Positions 41,589 to 50,597 of a stretch of DNA of 64,000 bases are shown one piece after another. Source of the stretch: Chryseobacterium sp. (lineage in GTDB: Bacteria > Bacteroidota > Bacteroidia > Flavobacteriales > Weeksellaceae); the NCBI RefSeq assembly GCF_019236175.1, contig NZ_JAFAJM010000024.1, positions 124,001 through 188,000 of the forward strand, read 5' to 3'. Within the stretch, counting starts at the first letter, position 1. Each line of letters starts with the position of its first letter. The notes beneath the pieces were generated by a model. It had not been told where the DNA came from. It saw only the letters and a program-made list of their open reading frames with translations, and ran no database searches. Both the position numbers and the translations under genes were made by a program.

Positions 41589-42542
41589 ATGAATGACCAT
41601 TATCTTAAAAAATTAGATCGGGTAACAGCGATTCTTACTCAGTTACAGTCGAAGCCTGTCGTAAGAGCACAGGATCTGGCTGAGAAATTTGACGTGAGTA
41701 TCAGAACCATTTACCGGGATGTAAAAACATTGGAGAATGCAGGAATTCCCATTGTGGGTGAAGCCGGGAACGGATATTCTCTGATGGACGGCTATAAGCT
41801 GCCTCCGGTGATGTTTACCAAAGAAGAAGTGCTGAGTTTTATTACTGCTGAAAAATTAATGCAGAAATTTTCTCATCAGAGTTTAGGAAACCACTATCAG
41901 AAGGCTATGGAAAAAGTACGTTCTGTATTGAGGCATTCAGATAAAAGTCTGATTCAGAATATTGAAAAACAGATTGATGTTTTTAATTTTCATGCACATC
42001 CTGAAGATTCTCTTAAAAATGTCATCCCCATTATTTTAGAAAGTATTGCCGAAAAGACCCAGCTGATTATAGAATATAAAACGGTAGATTCCAGAGTGAC
42101 CAGCCGGACGATTGAAACAGTGGGTGTCTTTTTTGAATTTAATTTCTGGTATATTATGGCCTATTGTACGTTGAGAAATGATTTCAGACAATTCCGGGTG
42201 GACAGAATTTTACAGATCCTGAAGACTCAGACTCCTTTTTTACAGGAATACGGACAGGTAAATGATTACCGTAAAAAATCGAACGGAAATAAAGTCATCG
42301 CCAAACTTTTAGTAGATAAAATGATAATGTCTCATTTGGTGAATTCTAAAAAATATTACGGGCTGATTGAAGAAAAGGAAACCGAAGAAGGAGTGGAGCT
42401 TACTTTTGAAACGGAATGGATCAATGACGGGTTTCCGCGCTGGCTTATTACTTTTGCAGATTATGCTACCGTTCTGGAGCCCGAGAGTCTTCGTACAAGA
42501 TTAAACGAGCTTCTGACAAAAATGACAGAAAGACATCAGTGA
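41589..42542 (+). CDS. YafY-family transcriptional regulator (HTH_11 + WYL)
   Basis: 317 residues. The N-terminal winged helix reads KLDRVTAILTQLQSKPVVRAQDLAEKFDVSIRTIYRDVKTLENAGIPI, the DeoR/HTH_11 form. A WYL domain starts near residue 145 (QLIIEYKTVDSRVTSR) with FNFWYIMAYCTLRNDFRQFRVDRI as its core, where the W-Y-L triplet appears as WYI. Such proteins often sense nucleic acid ligands and respond to DNA damage or stress. The target is unknown; a divergent DinB gene and the ABC exporter are its nearest neighbours. Confidence 0.9.
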   Translation: MNDHYLKKLDRVTAILTQLQSKPVVRAQDLAEKFDVSIRTIYRDVKTLENAGIPIVGEAGNGYSLMDGYKLPPVMFTKEEVLSFITAEKLMQKFSHQSLGNHYQKAMEKVRSVLRHSDKSLIQNIEKQIDVFNFHAHPEDSLKNVIPIILESIAEKTQLIIEYKTVDSRVTSRTIETVGVFFEFNFWYIMAYCTLRNDFRQFRVDRILQILKTQTPFLQEYGQVNDYRKKSNGNKVIAKLLVDKMIMSHLVNSKKYYGLIEEKETEEGVELTFETEWINDGFPRWLITFADYATVLEPESLRTRLNELLTKMTERHQ

Positions 42543-42544
42543 AA

Positions 42545-42567
42545 AACCTCAGCATTATGCTGAGGTT
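42545..42567 (+). terminator. Terminator after the WYL regulator
   Basis: AACCTCAGCAT / ATGCTGAGGTT stem with a 1-base centre (42545-42567), preceded by an A run and followed by a T-rich stretch. Confidence 0.75.
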
Positions 42568-42660
42568 TCAATTTATTTGACAAAAAGATGAAATGGTTTT
42601 CAAGCAAAAAAAATCAGAAAAGCCAAAAAAATGTATTTGTATTTTTAGCCTCTGGGCTTG

Positions 42661-43152
42661 TTAGAATCTCTCCCAGAAGAAAGGAGGCTCAATTCCTAAC
42701 GCTCTTAAATACACATATCCTTGGGCACGGTGATGGATCTCATTATCGATAAAATAAAGAATGTTCTGATATACAGGGAATTCATATTCTCCGAACAGAT
42801 TAAACGTCTCCTGGAAACGTTCTTCCGAAATCATCTGGAAATAATGATGGATTACTTCTGTTTCTTCATCCCATTTTTTTAAGAGCTCCGCTTTAGTTTT
42901 TGGATTGAATTTTTCTTCGCTGTAAGCTTCCACATTGTTTTCAATGATTCCTTTTAAAGCTGGTCCTCCAATACTAATAAGCTCTGTAGCCATTTTAGCA
43001 AAAGGTCTCATACCTGCAATTGAAAATTCAAATAAATCTTTTTCAGGGAAAGATTCAATCACTCTTCTTGTAAGGTTTCTGTGGCCTTGCCAATCTTCTA
43101 ATAATTGATCCGATGTCATGAATTGTTTTGTGGCAGTTGATGTAGTTGTCAT
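42661..43152 (-). CDS. DinB family protein
   Basis: 163 residues from ATG 43152; the longer frame from 43209 overlaps the promoter box. Four-helix DinB/YfiT bundle with the metal-binding histidines in IDNEIHHRAQGYVYLRAL near the C-terminus and another candidate in VIHHYFQM. Family members are thiol or metal-dependent transferases, often stress-induced. It ends with EPPFFWERF, a common C-terminus in the Bacteroidota branch. Confidence 0.88.
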   Translation of the reverse strand: MTTTSTATKQFMTSDQLLEDWQGHRNLTRRVIESFPEKDLFEFSIAGMRPFAKMATELISIGGPALKGIIENNVEAYSEEKFNPKTKAELLKKWDEETEVIHHYFQMISEERFQETFNLFGEYEFPVYQNILYFIDNEIHHRAQGYVYLRALGIEPPFFWERF

Positions 43153-43184
43153 AATTGTATGGTTTTTGTTTATTATTGTTGATA

Positions 43185-43192
43185 CAAAGGTA
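43185..43192 (-). promoter_or_regulatory. dinB-like gene promoter -7 box
   Basis: On the minus strand TACCTTTG matches TAnnTTTG, 32 bases before ATG 43152. Confidence 0.65.
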
Positions 43193-43322
43193 AGAGCAGG
43201 TTGTGACAACAGTTTGTCAGCAGGATTTTAATAATGAAAAATATTTTTTTGTTAAAATATCAGGGCCTGTTTTTCCGTTAAAGAAAAGTATAGTAATAAA
43301 AAATTATTTATTATTCAGCATT

Positions 43323-43907
43323 ATGAAGAAGTATATTTTGCCGGGTATGACCGCTCTTTTATTGGTGTCATGTAATAAAATTGAAGAAAAAATTGACCAG
43401 ACGGTTCAGAAAACAACTGAAACGGTTCAGCAAAAGGCACAGCAGGCGGTAGAGGAGACCGTCAAAAAAACAGTGAGTGAATCCATCAGTTCTCTCACCA
43501 ACTCCCAGAATGTCAAATTTAATGATGTTTTTCCTGGTAACGGTGCTTCTGTAGTATCGGATGATAAAGGGAAAAAATTTAAATTTCCAAACGGATCAGA
43601 AGGATATATCTTTAAATATAAAGCAGATATTGCTGTAGTATTGCCATTTTTAGAAGGACAGGCTACAACTGATGAAGAAAAATCTGATAAAACAGCCCGT
43701 AAAATTGACGGACAAAATATAGTGGATAAAATAAGTTTTGTTTCGAAATTTCTTCCTGAAAATACTTTTGATACAAGTTTTTTAGACAATATTAAAACAG
43801 ATAAAAATATCAGGTACTATAAACTCAAAAGACTTCCGAATATCAGTACGATTATCTATAATCCGAAAAACCAGACCATCATACAATATGTAGAGGTAAA
43901 TAAATAA
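43323..43907 (+). CDS. Lipoprotein of unknown function
   Basis: 194 residues from ATG 43323 (MKKYILPGMTALLLVSCN); the upstream extension to 43203 is not plausible because the lipobox LLVSC would be internal. After Cys17 comes an amphipathic coiled-coil-like stretch (KIEEKIDQTVQKTTETVQQKAQQAVEETVKKTV), then a globular beta-rich part. No known family. A small envelope lipoprotein is all that can be said. Confidence 0.78.
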   Translation: MKKYILPGMTALLLVSCNKIEEKIDQTVQKTTETVQQKAQQAVEETVKKTVSESISSLTNSQNVKFNDVFPGNGASVVSDDKGKKFKFPNGSEGYIFKYKADIAVVLPFLEGQATTDEEKSDKTARKIDGQNIVDKISFVSKFLPENTFDTSFLDNIKTDKNIRYYKLKRLPNISTIIYNPKNQTIIQYVEVNK

Positions 43908-43913
43908 TTTGTG

Positions 43914-43943
43914 AATGGCCGGTTTTTACCGGTCATTTTTTTA
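43914..43943 (+). terminator. Terminator after the lipoprotein gene
   Basis: AATGGCCGGT / ACCGGTCATT stem with one G-T wobble and a 4-base loop, followed by a T run. Confidence 0.85.
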
Positions 43944-44052
43944 TAAGGTTCCTATCAGAGGGTATTTGTTACGGCAAATTTTAAGCGGAATAAGGAATCA
44001 TTCAGGACACATTTTACTTTGTACATTATACAAATTAAAGTATTTTAGTAGT

Positions 44053-44622
44053 ATGAAAATTTATACAAAAACAGGCGATAAAGGTCAGACAGCATTATAT
44101 GGCGGAACGAGAGTCTCGAAAGCCAGTGCAAGAGTAGACAGTTATGGAAATATAGACGAACTCAATTCATTTATCGGAATTGCCAAAAGCCATATTGAAG
44201 ATGAAGAAGTTCTGAAGCAGCTAAAGAAAATACAGTTTGATTTATTTACTGTAGGTTCAGAAGCCGCAACACCCGTAGATAAACTTATGTTAGCTAATGG
44301 AAAATCACGTCTGCCGATTATTATTTCAGAAACTGAAATCGAGGAACTGGAGCAATGGATGGATGCTTTTGATGAAAAATTGGACCCCCTTCAGTATTTT
44401 ATTCTTCCGGGAGGCGGAAAACCGGCTACTTTTTTACATGCTGCAAGAACAATTTGCAGAAGAGCAGAACGTTCATTGGTATTTTTAAATGAGTCCGAAG
44501 AAGTGCGTCCTGAACTTATTAAATATTTAAACAGACTTTCGGATTATCTTTTTGTATTAGCAAGATATATTTCAAAACTGAATAACGAACCGGAAGAATA
44601 CTGGAATCCGAATGAAAGATAG
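44053..44622 (+). CDS. ATP:cob(I)alamin adenosyltransferase (PduO-type)
   Basis: 189 residues from ATG 44053; an open frame upstream to 43915 starts inside the previous terminator. The N-terminus KIYTKTGDKGQTALYGG is the ATP-binding motif and VDSYGNIDELNSFIG plus the later ARTICRRAERSLVFL are standard for PduO/MMAB. It makes adenosylcobalamin, needed by enzymes such as methylmalonyl-CoA mutase. It overlaps the next gene by 11 bases. Confidence 0.93.
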   Translation: MKIYTKTGDKGQTALYGGTRVSKASARVDSYGNIDELNSFIGIAKSHIEDEEVLKQLKKIQFDLFTVGSEAATPVDKLMLANGKSRLPIIISETEIEELEQWMDAFDEKLDPLQYFILPGGGKPATFLHAARTICRRAERSLVFLNESEEVRPELIKYLNRLSDYLFVLARYISKLNNEPEEYWNPNER

Positions 44623-45241
44623 AGTATTACTTTTCATCAACGGAGATGCCCCGGAATCTTTTCCGAATTTTGATAACTACGGATTGATCGCCTGTACAGA
44701 CGGTGCTTTTCATTATTTAAAGAGATTTGGATTTCCTTTGGATAAACTGGATTTTATTTCCGGTGATTTTGATTCACACTCCGGTTCTGATGAAAATATT
44801 TATGAAGAAAGGTTTATCTATACGCCGGATCAGAATAAAACTGATTTTCATAAGGCATTAGATATTATTGTTGAAAAAGGATTTAAAAAAATAGATGTTC
44901 TTGGAGGTAGTGGAGGAGAACAGGACCATTTTCTAGGAAATTTAACAGTTGCCTATGCCTTTAAAGACAAAATGGATTTGAAATTTTATGATGAGTTTTC
45001 AGAATATTATTTCATTCCAAAAAAAATTACGATAAAAGGGATAAAAGATAAGATGGTTTCTCTGTATCCTTTTCCTGCAGCCGAAAATATTACAACAAAA
45101 GGATTGAACTGGCCTTTAGATCATGGAAGTCTAAACGTTATATCAAGAATAGGAACCCGTAATTTTGCAGTTGACGATGAGGTTTCTATTGAATATGAAA
45201 AAGGAGATTTGCTGATTTTTATTGGTAAAAATTATGTATGA
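44612..45241 (+). CDS. Thiamine pyrophosphokinase
   Basis: 209 residues. The fold is recognised by ACTDGAFHYL, ISGDFDSH and TPDQNKTDFHKAL, the thiamine- and ATP-binding motifs, and VLGGSGGEQDHFLGNL. It converts thiamine to TPP. Coupling by overlap with the cobalamin enzyme is a small vitamin-cofactor unit, not a shared pathway. No TPP riboswitch was found upstream. Confidence 0.92.
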   Translation: MKDRVLLFINGDAPESFPNFDNYGLIACTDGAFHYLKRFGFPLDKLDFISGDFDSHSGSDENIYEERFIYTPDQNKTDFHKALDIIVEKGFKKIDVLGGSGGEQDHFLGNLTVAYAFKDKMDLKFYDEFSEYYFIPKKITIKGIKDKMVSLYPFPAAENITTKGLNWPLDHGSLNVISRIGTRNFAVDDEVSIEYEKGDLLIFIGKNYV

Positions 45242-45279
45242 TCTGATATAAGCTTCCGGTACAAATATAGTATCAAGAG

Positions 45280-45336
45280 AAACGGGCTTTAGCCCGTTTC
45301 ATCAAACATAAAATAAATTCCGCTGGCTTTAGCCGC
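45280..45336. repeat. Double-hairpin GGCTTTAGCC element, copy 1
   Basis: A palindrome AAACGGGCTTTAGCCCGTTT at 45280-45299 and a second hairpin around GGCTTTAGCC at 45325-45334. The same pair of cores recurs at 47788-47830, suggesting a REP-like dispersed intergenic repeat. Confidence 0.72.
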
Positions 45337-45379
45337 AACGTAGTATTACTAAAATTTTTATGCCTAAACAAAAAAACTC

Positions 45380-46255
45380 TTGAATATATTAATCAAAATA
45401 CCGGTAATCACTGTTTCATTATTCTGTGTTTTCTCATGCAGAACACAGCATTTTGAAACTCCTGAATATGGTAAAAATGGAACTGATGAAGTGATTAGCT
45501 TAAGAAAAGTAAATAATTTCCGTACGGTAGGAAATATTAAAAATGCAGACGGAAGAATTTTAAAGGCAGCCATCTTTTACAGAAGCGGTCATCTTCATCA
45601 GCTTAAAAAAAAGTCTTTCGGACAGTTTGAAAAGCTCGGAATCAAAGAAGTGATCGATCTCAGAAACTCAAAAGAGATCGCTCAGAAACCCGATGACCTT
45701 CCTCAGAAAATGATATACAAGAATTATTCAGCCTTTGAAGATGAAGGAGATCAGCTGGATCAGGCTAAAAAACTGGTGTTAAAAGGAAAAGTGAATGGTT
45801 CAGATGCCGATAAAAGAATGGTGGATTTCTATCGTGAGTATGTGACGGAAAATCCCCAAATAATAAAAACCATTATAACAGAAATTCTGGAATCCAAAGA
45901 ACCTGTGCTCTACCATTGTACAGCCGGTAAAGACAGAACCGGCATTATTACCGCTTTAATCCTGACGATCCTGAAGTTTGATAAAGAAACTATTTATAAT
46001 GATTACTTGCTGTCCAATAATTATAGAAAGGATCTTGTTCAGAAAAGACTCCGTCTGGCAAACACCCTGCATTTTCTGTATCCGAAGATGGATATACAGG
46101 TGCTGGAAAAACTGAGCTGGGTAGAAAAAAGGTACCTCGATACCGCTTTTCAGGAGATTAATAAAAAGTATGGTTCTACAGATCTTTATATTCAACAGGC
46201 TTTAGGAATCTCCGAGGGCAAAAGAGAAGAATATATTCAAAAGTTTACGTATTGA
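45380..46255 (+). CDS. Tyrosine-protein phosphatase lipoprotein
   Basis: 291 residues. The start must be TTG 45380, since an in-frame stop lies 15 bases upstream and the signal peptide with lipobox (CVFSC, Cys20) begins there. The motif HCTAGKDRTGI near residue 179 with Cys180 is the CX5R loop of the Y_phosphatase3 family; RNFRTVG-like and DLRNSKEI segments precede it. Exported and lipid-anchored, so it acts on extracytoplasmic phosphate esters, tyrosine or lipid. No partner kinase is nearby. Confidence 0.87.
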   Translation: MNILIKIPVITVSLFCVFSCRTQHFETPEYGKNGTDEVISLRKVNNFRTVGNIKNADGRILKAAIFYRSGHLHQLKKKSFGQFEKLGIKEVIDLRNSKEIAQKPDDLPQKMIYKNYSAFEDEGDQLDQAKKLVLKGKVNGSDADKRMVDFYREYVTENPQIIKTIITEILESKEPVLYHCTAGKDRTGIITALILTILKFDKETIYNDYLLSNNYRKDLVQKRLRLANTLHFLYPKMDIQVLEKLSWVEKRYLDTAFQEINKKYGSTDLYIQQALGISEGKREEYIQKFTY

Positions 46256-46377
46256 TTATCAGAAAGAAAAATCTGCAGAAGGTGATATCAGATGATTATA
46301 GAAAATTATAATAATTTTAACACCTAAAAATCAAACTTTTTTAGCAATTTTGCATTTCTTAATTCACTTGTTTAGAA

Positions 46378-47772
46378 ATGAAAATAAAGTACTCGGAACT
46401 TATTGATCAGACATTATATTTTCCTACAGAAGAATTTAATGTTTCTGAGAACAATTTGTTGTTTCACGATGTCCCATTGATGGATGTAGTTGAACAATTT
46501 GGCACTCCGCTAAAGATTAGCTATCTGCCGAGAATTTCTCAAAATATTCAGAAAGCCAAAAGCTGGTTTAAAGAGGCTTTTGAGAAAACCGAATATAAAA
46601 AGAATTATACCTACTGTTATTGTACAAAATCCAGTCATTTTAATTTTGTACTGGAAGAAGCCCTAAAGAATGATATTTCAATAGAAACTTCTTCCGCTTA
46701 TGATATGGATATTGTAAAATCCCTTTATCAAAACGGAAAGGTAGATAAAAACATTGAGGTAATCTGTAATGGATTCAAAACGGATGATTATCTGACAAAA
46801 ATTTCAGATATGATCAATAATGGTTTTGAAAATATTACTCCGATTCTGGATAATTACCGTGAACTGGACAAACTTACGGAAAGCATAGATTCCACTTTTA
46901 ATATCGGGATCAGAATCGCTTCTGAAGAAGAACCTAAGTTCGAATTTTATACCTCAAGATTAGGAATCGGGTATAAAGATATTATTCCGTATTACAGCCA
47001 GAAAATTGCCGAACACCCTAATGCAAGATTGAAAATGCTTCATTTCTTCATTAATACAGGGATTAAAGACACTTCTTACTACTGGAACGAATTATACAAA
47101 TGTCTTCGCGTATATGCACGTCTGAAGAAAATTGCTCCGGAAGTAGATTCCTTAAATATCGGTGGAGGCTTCCCAATTAAAACTTCTCTGAACTTTGATT
47201 ACGACTATCAGTATATGGTGGAAGAAATTGTTTCTCAAATCAAAAAATTCTGTGAAGAAGAAGGGGTAGAAGAACCTAATATTTATACTGAGTTTGGGAG
47301 CTTTACCGTTGGGGAAAGCGGAGCTAATCTGTATAAAATTATTTCTCAGAAACGTCAGAATGACAGAGAGAAGTGGAATATGATCGACTCTTCTTTCATG
47401 ACAACACTTCCCGATACATGGGCAATTTCAAGACACTTTATCATGCTTCCGCTGAACCGTTGGGAAGATACTTACGAAAGAGTATTTTTAGGAGGTTTAA
47501 CGTGTGATTCAGATGATTATTATAACTCTGAACAGCATACAAATGCCATTTATCTGCCGGTTTTCAGTGATACGAAGCCCTTGTATATCGGTTTCTTTCA
47601 TACAGGAGCCTATCAGGAAACCATCGGAGGATATGGTGGAGTACACCACTGCCTGATGCCTCAGCCAAGACACGTCCTGATTCAGAAAGATGAAAACGGC
47701 GAACTACAGTATGAAATTTTCAGGGAAAAACAGGAACCTGAAGATGTGTTGAAACTTCTTGGGTATAAATAA
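46378..47772 (+). CDS. speA: Arginine decarboxylase (biosynthetic, alanine-racemase fold)
   Basis: 464 residues, the shorter Bacteroidota form. The PLP lysine is K84 in YCYCTKSSHFNFVLEEAL; LNIGGGFPIKTS gives the phosphate-binding glycines, and CDSDDYYNSE is the second active-site segment with Cys and Asp. It converts arginine to agmatine. The agmatinase gene lies 950 bases downstream, separated by a convergent HAD gene, so the pathway is complete but not one transcript. Confidence 0.92.
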   Translation: MKIKYSELIDQTLYFPTEEFNVSENNLLFHDVPLMDVVEQFGTPLKISYLPRISQNIQKAKSWFKEAFEKTEYKKNYTYCYCTKSSHFNFVLEEALKNDISIETSSAYDMDIVKSLYQNGKVDKNIEVICNGFKTDDYLTKISDMINNGFENITPILDNYRELDKLTESIDSTFNIGIRIASEEEPKFEFYTSRLGIGYKDIIPYYSQKIAEHPNARLKMLHFFINTGIKDTSYYWNELYKCLRVYARLKKIAPEVDSLNIGGGFPIKTSLNFDYDYQYMVEEIVSQIKKFCEEEGVEEPNIYTEFGSFTVGESGANLYKIISQKRQNDREKWNMIDSSFMTTLPDTWAISRHFIMLPLNRWEDTYERVFLGGLTCDSDDYYNSEQHTNAIYLPVFSDTKPLYIGFFHTGAYQETIGGYGGVHHCLMPQPRHVLIQKDENGELQYEIFREKQEPEDVLKLLGYK

Positions 47773-47787
47773 TTTTGCAAAGGGAAT

Positions 47788-47830
47788 GGGCTTTAGCCCG
47801 TTTAATCAAAATTAAAAGTTGGCTTTAGCC
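47788..47830. repeat. Double-hairpin GGCTTTAGCC element, copy 2
   Basis: GGGCTTTAGCCC at 47788-47799 and GGCTTTAGCC at 47821-47830, starts 33 bases apart. In copy 1 at 45284 the same two cores start 41 bases apart. It lies just after speA. Confidence 0.72.
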
Positions 47831-47846
47831 AAAATCTATACAAAAT

Positions 47847-47875
47847 AAAAGCTCTCAGATTTCCTGAGAGCTTTT
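47847..47875. terminator. Bidirectional terminator between speA and the HAD gene
   Basis: AAAAGCTCTCAG / CTGAGAGCTTTT stem (12 bp) with a 5-base loop, A-rich on the left and T-rich on the right. Confidence 0.9.
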
Positions 47876-47879
47876 TTAT

Positions 47880-48539
47880 TTAAAAATAGGTTGAAATTTT
47901 ATCCAGTTCAAGGTCTTCATAATCCGAAACAACAGTATCTGCTAACGTATAATCCTGATTTTTTGAATGAGGACTTCTGTAAGCTGCACAGAAGATTTTC
48001 GCTCTGTGGGCTGCCAAAATTCCATTGGTGGAATCTTCAATGACCATACAGTTTTCTACCGGTTCCCCGGCCATTTCAGCAGCTAACAGGAAGACTTCAG
48101 GGTGAGGTTTGGATTCTTTTAAATCGGCCCCGCTGATCTTTCCGCTGAAATATTTCTCAAGTCCGAATTTTCCAAAAACCATATTAATGGTAGTCATTGT
48201 TGCTGAAGAAGCCAGAATGAGTTTGATATCATTTTCATAATAATGTTCAATCAGTTTTCTAACCCCCGGAATTAAATCAAATTCTTCATCATTATCGAAA
48301 TAATTTTTAAAATGAGATCTTTTGATATCAGCCATCGTTTCATAAGTCCGGTTTAAATTGTATTTCTCAATTAATGTTTCAAAGACTCTCTTGGTGGAAG
48401 CTCCTGTAAAAGAAGTGTATAGATCTTCGGAAACTGTAATCTCCAACTCATCAAACGTTTTGAAATAGGCTTTTCTATGTAATGGTTCCGTATCTACAAT
48501 GACTCCGTCCATATCGAAAAGTACAGCTTTTAAAGACAT
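47880..48539 (-). CDS. HAD-superfamily phosphatase (beta-phosphoglucomutase-like)
   Basis: 219 residues from ATG 48539; a longer frame starts inside the promoter box. HAD motif I is FDMDGVIVDTEP with Asp9 and Asp11, motif II ILASSA (threonine/serine), Lys in GADLKESKPHPEVFL and motif IV VIEDSTNGILAA. The cap is the helical type of the PGMB/GS1 group. Substrate is a small sugar phosphate or similar, not certain. Confidence 0.9.
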   Translation of the reverse strand: MSLKAVLFDMDGVIVDTEPLHRKAYFKTFDELEITVSEDLYTSFTGASTKRVFETLIEKYNLNRTYETMADIKRSHFKNYFDNDEEFDLIPGVRKLIEHYYENDIKLILASSATMTTINMVFGKFGLEKYFSGKISGADLKESKPHPEVFLLAAEMAGEPVENCMVIEDSTNGILAAHRAKIFCAAYRSPHSKNQDYTLADTVVSDYEDLELDKISTYF

Positions 48540-48554
48540 AAAATTAAATTTAAA

Positions 48555-48562
48555 CAAAAATA
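48555..48562 (-). promoter_or_regulatory. HAD gene promoter -7 box
   Basis: Reads TATTTTTG on the minus strand, 15 bases before ATG 48539, matching TAnnTTTG. Confidence 0.5.
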
Positions 48563-48665
48563 ACTTTTAAAATTCAAAGATTAAACGATTTAAAAAATTA
48601 AAAAATCAGAAAGGGAATAAAAAATCATAACGTGTATTGAGCATTTTTACTCAGTTGCTATTTTG

Positions 48666-48673
48666 TATCTTTG
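48666..48673 (+). promoter_or_regulatory. speB promoter -7 box
   Basis: TATCTTTG matches TAnnTTTG, 50 bases before the speB ATG. Confidence 0.7.
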
Positions 48674-48723
48674 TGAAATATTTTAGTCTTTCAATCATTT
48701 AATTTTTTAATTAATAATTATAT

Positions 48724-49581
48724 ATGAAAACATACGCAGGAATTCCAGAAGAGAACGCCACGTTAGAGAATTCGAAAGTAATGTTGGTAACTGTTCCTTA
48801 TGATGGAACTTCAACATGGGGAAAAGGAGCTGATAAGGGCCCTGAATTATTCTTAAATGCTTCTGAAAACATGGAGCTTTATGATATTGAAACACAGACA
48901 GAGCCTTACCTTCAGGGAGTTTATTTAGCAGGAGAAGTTTCTGAAAATTCTAGTCCGGAAGCAATGACAGAAGCTGTTTATCAGAAAACCAAAGAGCTTT
49001 TGAATAATGAAGGGAAAGTATTTACTTTATTCGGAGGAGAGCATTCTGTTTCTATCGGTTCTATCCGTGCAGTGGGTGAGAAATTTGAAAACCTTACCGT
49101 TCTTCAGTTAGATGCTCACACAGATTTACGTCCTGAGTTCCACGGTTCTACTTCTAACCACGCTTGTGCTGTGTTTGAAGCTAACCAGAAGCATAACTTA
49201 GTTCAGGTGGGAATCCGTTCTATGGATGCTGAAGAAGCTCAATATTTACCGGAAGGAAGAGTATTCTTTGCTCATGAGATTGCTAACAATGAGAACTGGG
49301 TGAATGATGTATTGGAGAAAGTTTCAGGAAACGTATATATTACAATTGACCTTGATGCTTTTGATCCTTCTATTGCTCCATCTACAGGAACTCCTGAGCC
49401 AGGTGGATTACAATGGTATCCAACATTAGAACTATTAAGAAAAGTATTCGAAAAATGTAACGTAGTAGCATTTGATATTGTAGAATTAATGGATTCTCCA
49501 ATGGCTAAGCCTACAGCTTTCCTTGCTGCTAAACTATATTACAAAATGCTTGCTTATAACGATATTTATAACAACAACTAA
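48724..49581 (+). CDS. speB: Agmatinase
   Basis: 285 residues, ureohydrolase fold. The manganese ligands lie in FGGEHSV, LQLDAHTDLR and TIDLDAFDPS. The PSTGTPEPGGL loop follows. It hydrolyses agmatine to putrescine and urea, downstream of speA. Strong own promoter. Confidence 0.93.
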   Translation: MKTYAGIPEENATLENSKVMLVTVPYDGTSTWGKGADKGPELFLNASENMELYDIETQTEPYLQGVYLAGEVSENSSPEAMTEAVYQKTKELLNNEGKVFTLFGGEHSVSIGSIRAVGEKFENLTVLQLDAHTDLRPEFHGSTSNHACAVFEANQKHNLVQVGIRSMDAEEAQYLPEGRVFFAHEIANNENWVNDVLEKVSGNVYITIDLDAFDPSIAPSTGTPEPGGLQWYPTLELLRKVFEKCNVVAFDIVELMDSPMAKPTAFLAAKLYYKMLAYNDIYNNN

Positions 49582-49650
49582 TATTCCGCAAGAATCGGAT
49601 TTTTTCTGCCGTATATTCTTAGGAAATTTGTGAGGTAAAAACAGAATACA

Positions 49651-50493
49651 ATGTCCACACAAAATCAAATAGATTATAACAGAATTGCTAAAGCGATAGC
49701 ATATATCCAGAGCAATTTCAGGCTTCAGCCAAGTTTGGAGGAAGTGGCAGAAAATATTCACCTGAGTCCGGCTCATTTTCAGAAGATATTCACGGATTGG
49801 GCAGGAACAAGTCCGAAAAAATTTTTGCAGTTCATCAGTCTTGAACATGCAAAGAATTTATTGAAGGAAGAAAAAGCAAGTCTTTTCGATACGGCTTATG
49901 AAACAGGGTTTTCCAGTACAAGCAGACTTCATGATCTGTTTGTAAAAATAGAAGGAATGTCTCCTGCAGAATATAAAAACGGAGGAAAGAATCTTGTCAT
50001 TAATTATAGTTTTTCAGAAAGTCCGTTTGGAAATGTAGTGGTTGCTTCCACAGAAAAAGGAATCTGCTATATGGCTTTTGAAAACGATAAAGAAACAGCA
50101 TTGGGAGATTTGAAACATAAGTTTCCCAATGCTTCTTTTTTTGAAAAACAGGATGTACTTCAGAAAAATGCATTATCTATATTCGATAAAGACTGGACGA
50201 AGCTCAATACCATCAAACTTCATTTAAAAGGAACCGATTTTCAATTGAAAGTATGGGAAAGTTTACTGACAATTCCTATGGGAAAATTGTCTACTTACGG
50301 AACGCTGGCAGAAAAAATAGGAAATCCTAAAGCTTCAAGAGCAGTGGGAACTGCCATCGGGAATAATCCTGTAGCTTTTCTGATTCCTTGTCATCGTGTT
50401 ATTCAGTCCACAGGACACCTCGGAGGATATCGTTGGGGAAGTGAAAGAAAGCAGCTTATTATGGGTTGGGAAAGTTCACAGATGTATTCGTAA
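49651..50493 (+). CDS. Ada-like AraC regulator / O6-methylguanine-DNA methyltransferase
   Basis: 280 residues. Residues about 10-110 are an AraC-type HTH (RLQPSLEEVAENIHLSPAHFQKIF..., DTAYETGFSSTSRLHDLF), and the second half is the methyltransferase domain with the acceptor Cys247 in IPCHRVIQSTGHLGGYRWG. The N-terminal zinc-binding, methylphosphotriester-sensing domain of E. coli Ada is absent, so activation by methyl transfer to that Cys cannot occur here. A paired AlkB-like gene follows 104 bases downstream. Confidence 0.93.
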   Translation: MSTQNQIDYNRIAKAIAYIQSNFRLQPSLEEVAENIHLSPAHFQKIFTDWAGTSPKKFLQFISLEHAKNLLKEEKASLFDTAYETGFSSTSRLHDLFVKIEGMSPAEYKNGGKNLVINYSFSESPFGNVVVASTEKGICYMAFENDKETALGDLKHKFPNASFFEKQDVLQKNALSIFDKDWTKLNTIKLHLKGTDFQLKVWESLLTIPMGKLSTYGTLAEKIGNPKASRAVGTAIGNNPVAFLIPCHRVIQSTGHLGGYRWGSERKQLIMGWESSQMYS

Positions 50494-50597
50494 TACAATC
50501 CTTTGTGGTTTAAACTTGATAGAACGAAGAATGTATGAAGCAGTATGTATCAGTCTTCATATACATTATACATCCGATATTATACTTGTACAAAATT

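Noticed and set aside
45360..45383. ATG just before the phosphatase gene
   Set aside because: Out of frame and stops after seven codons.
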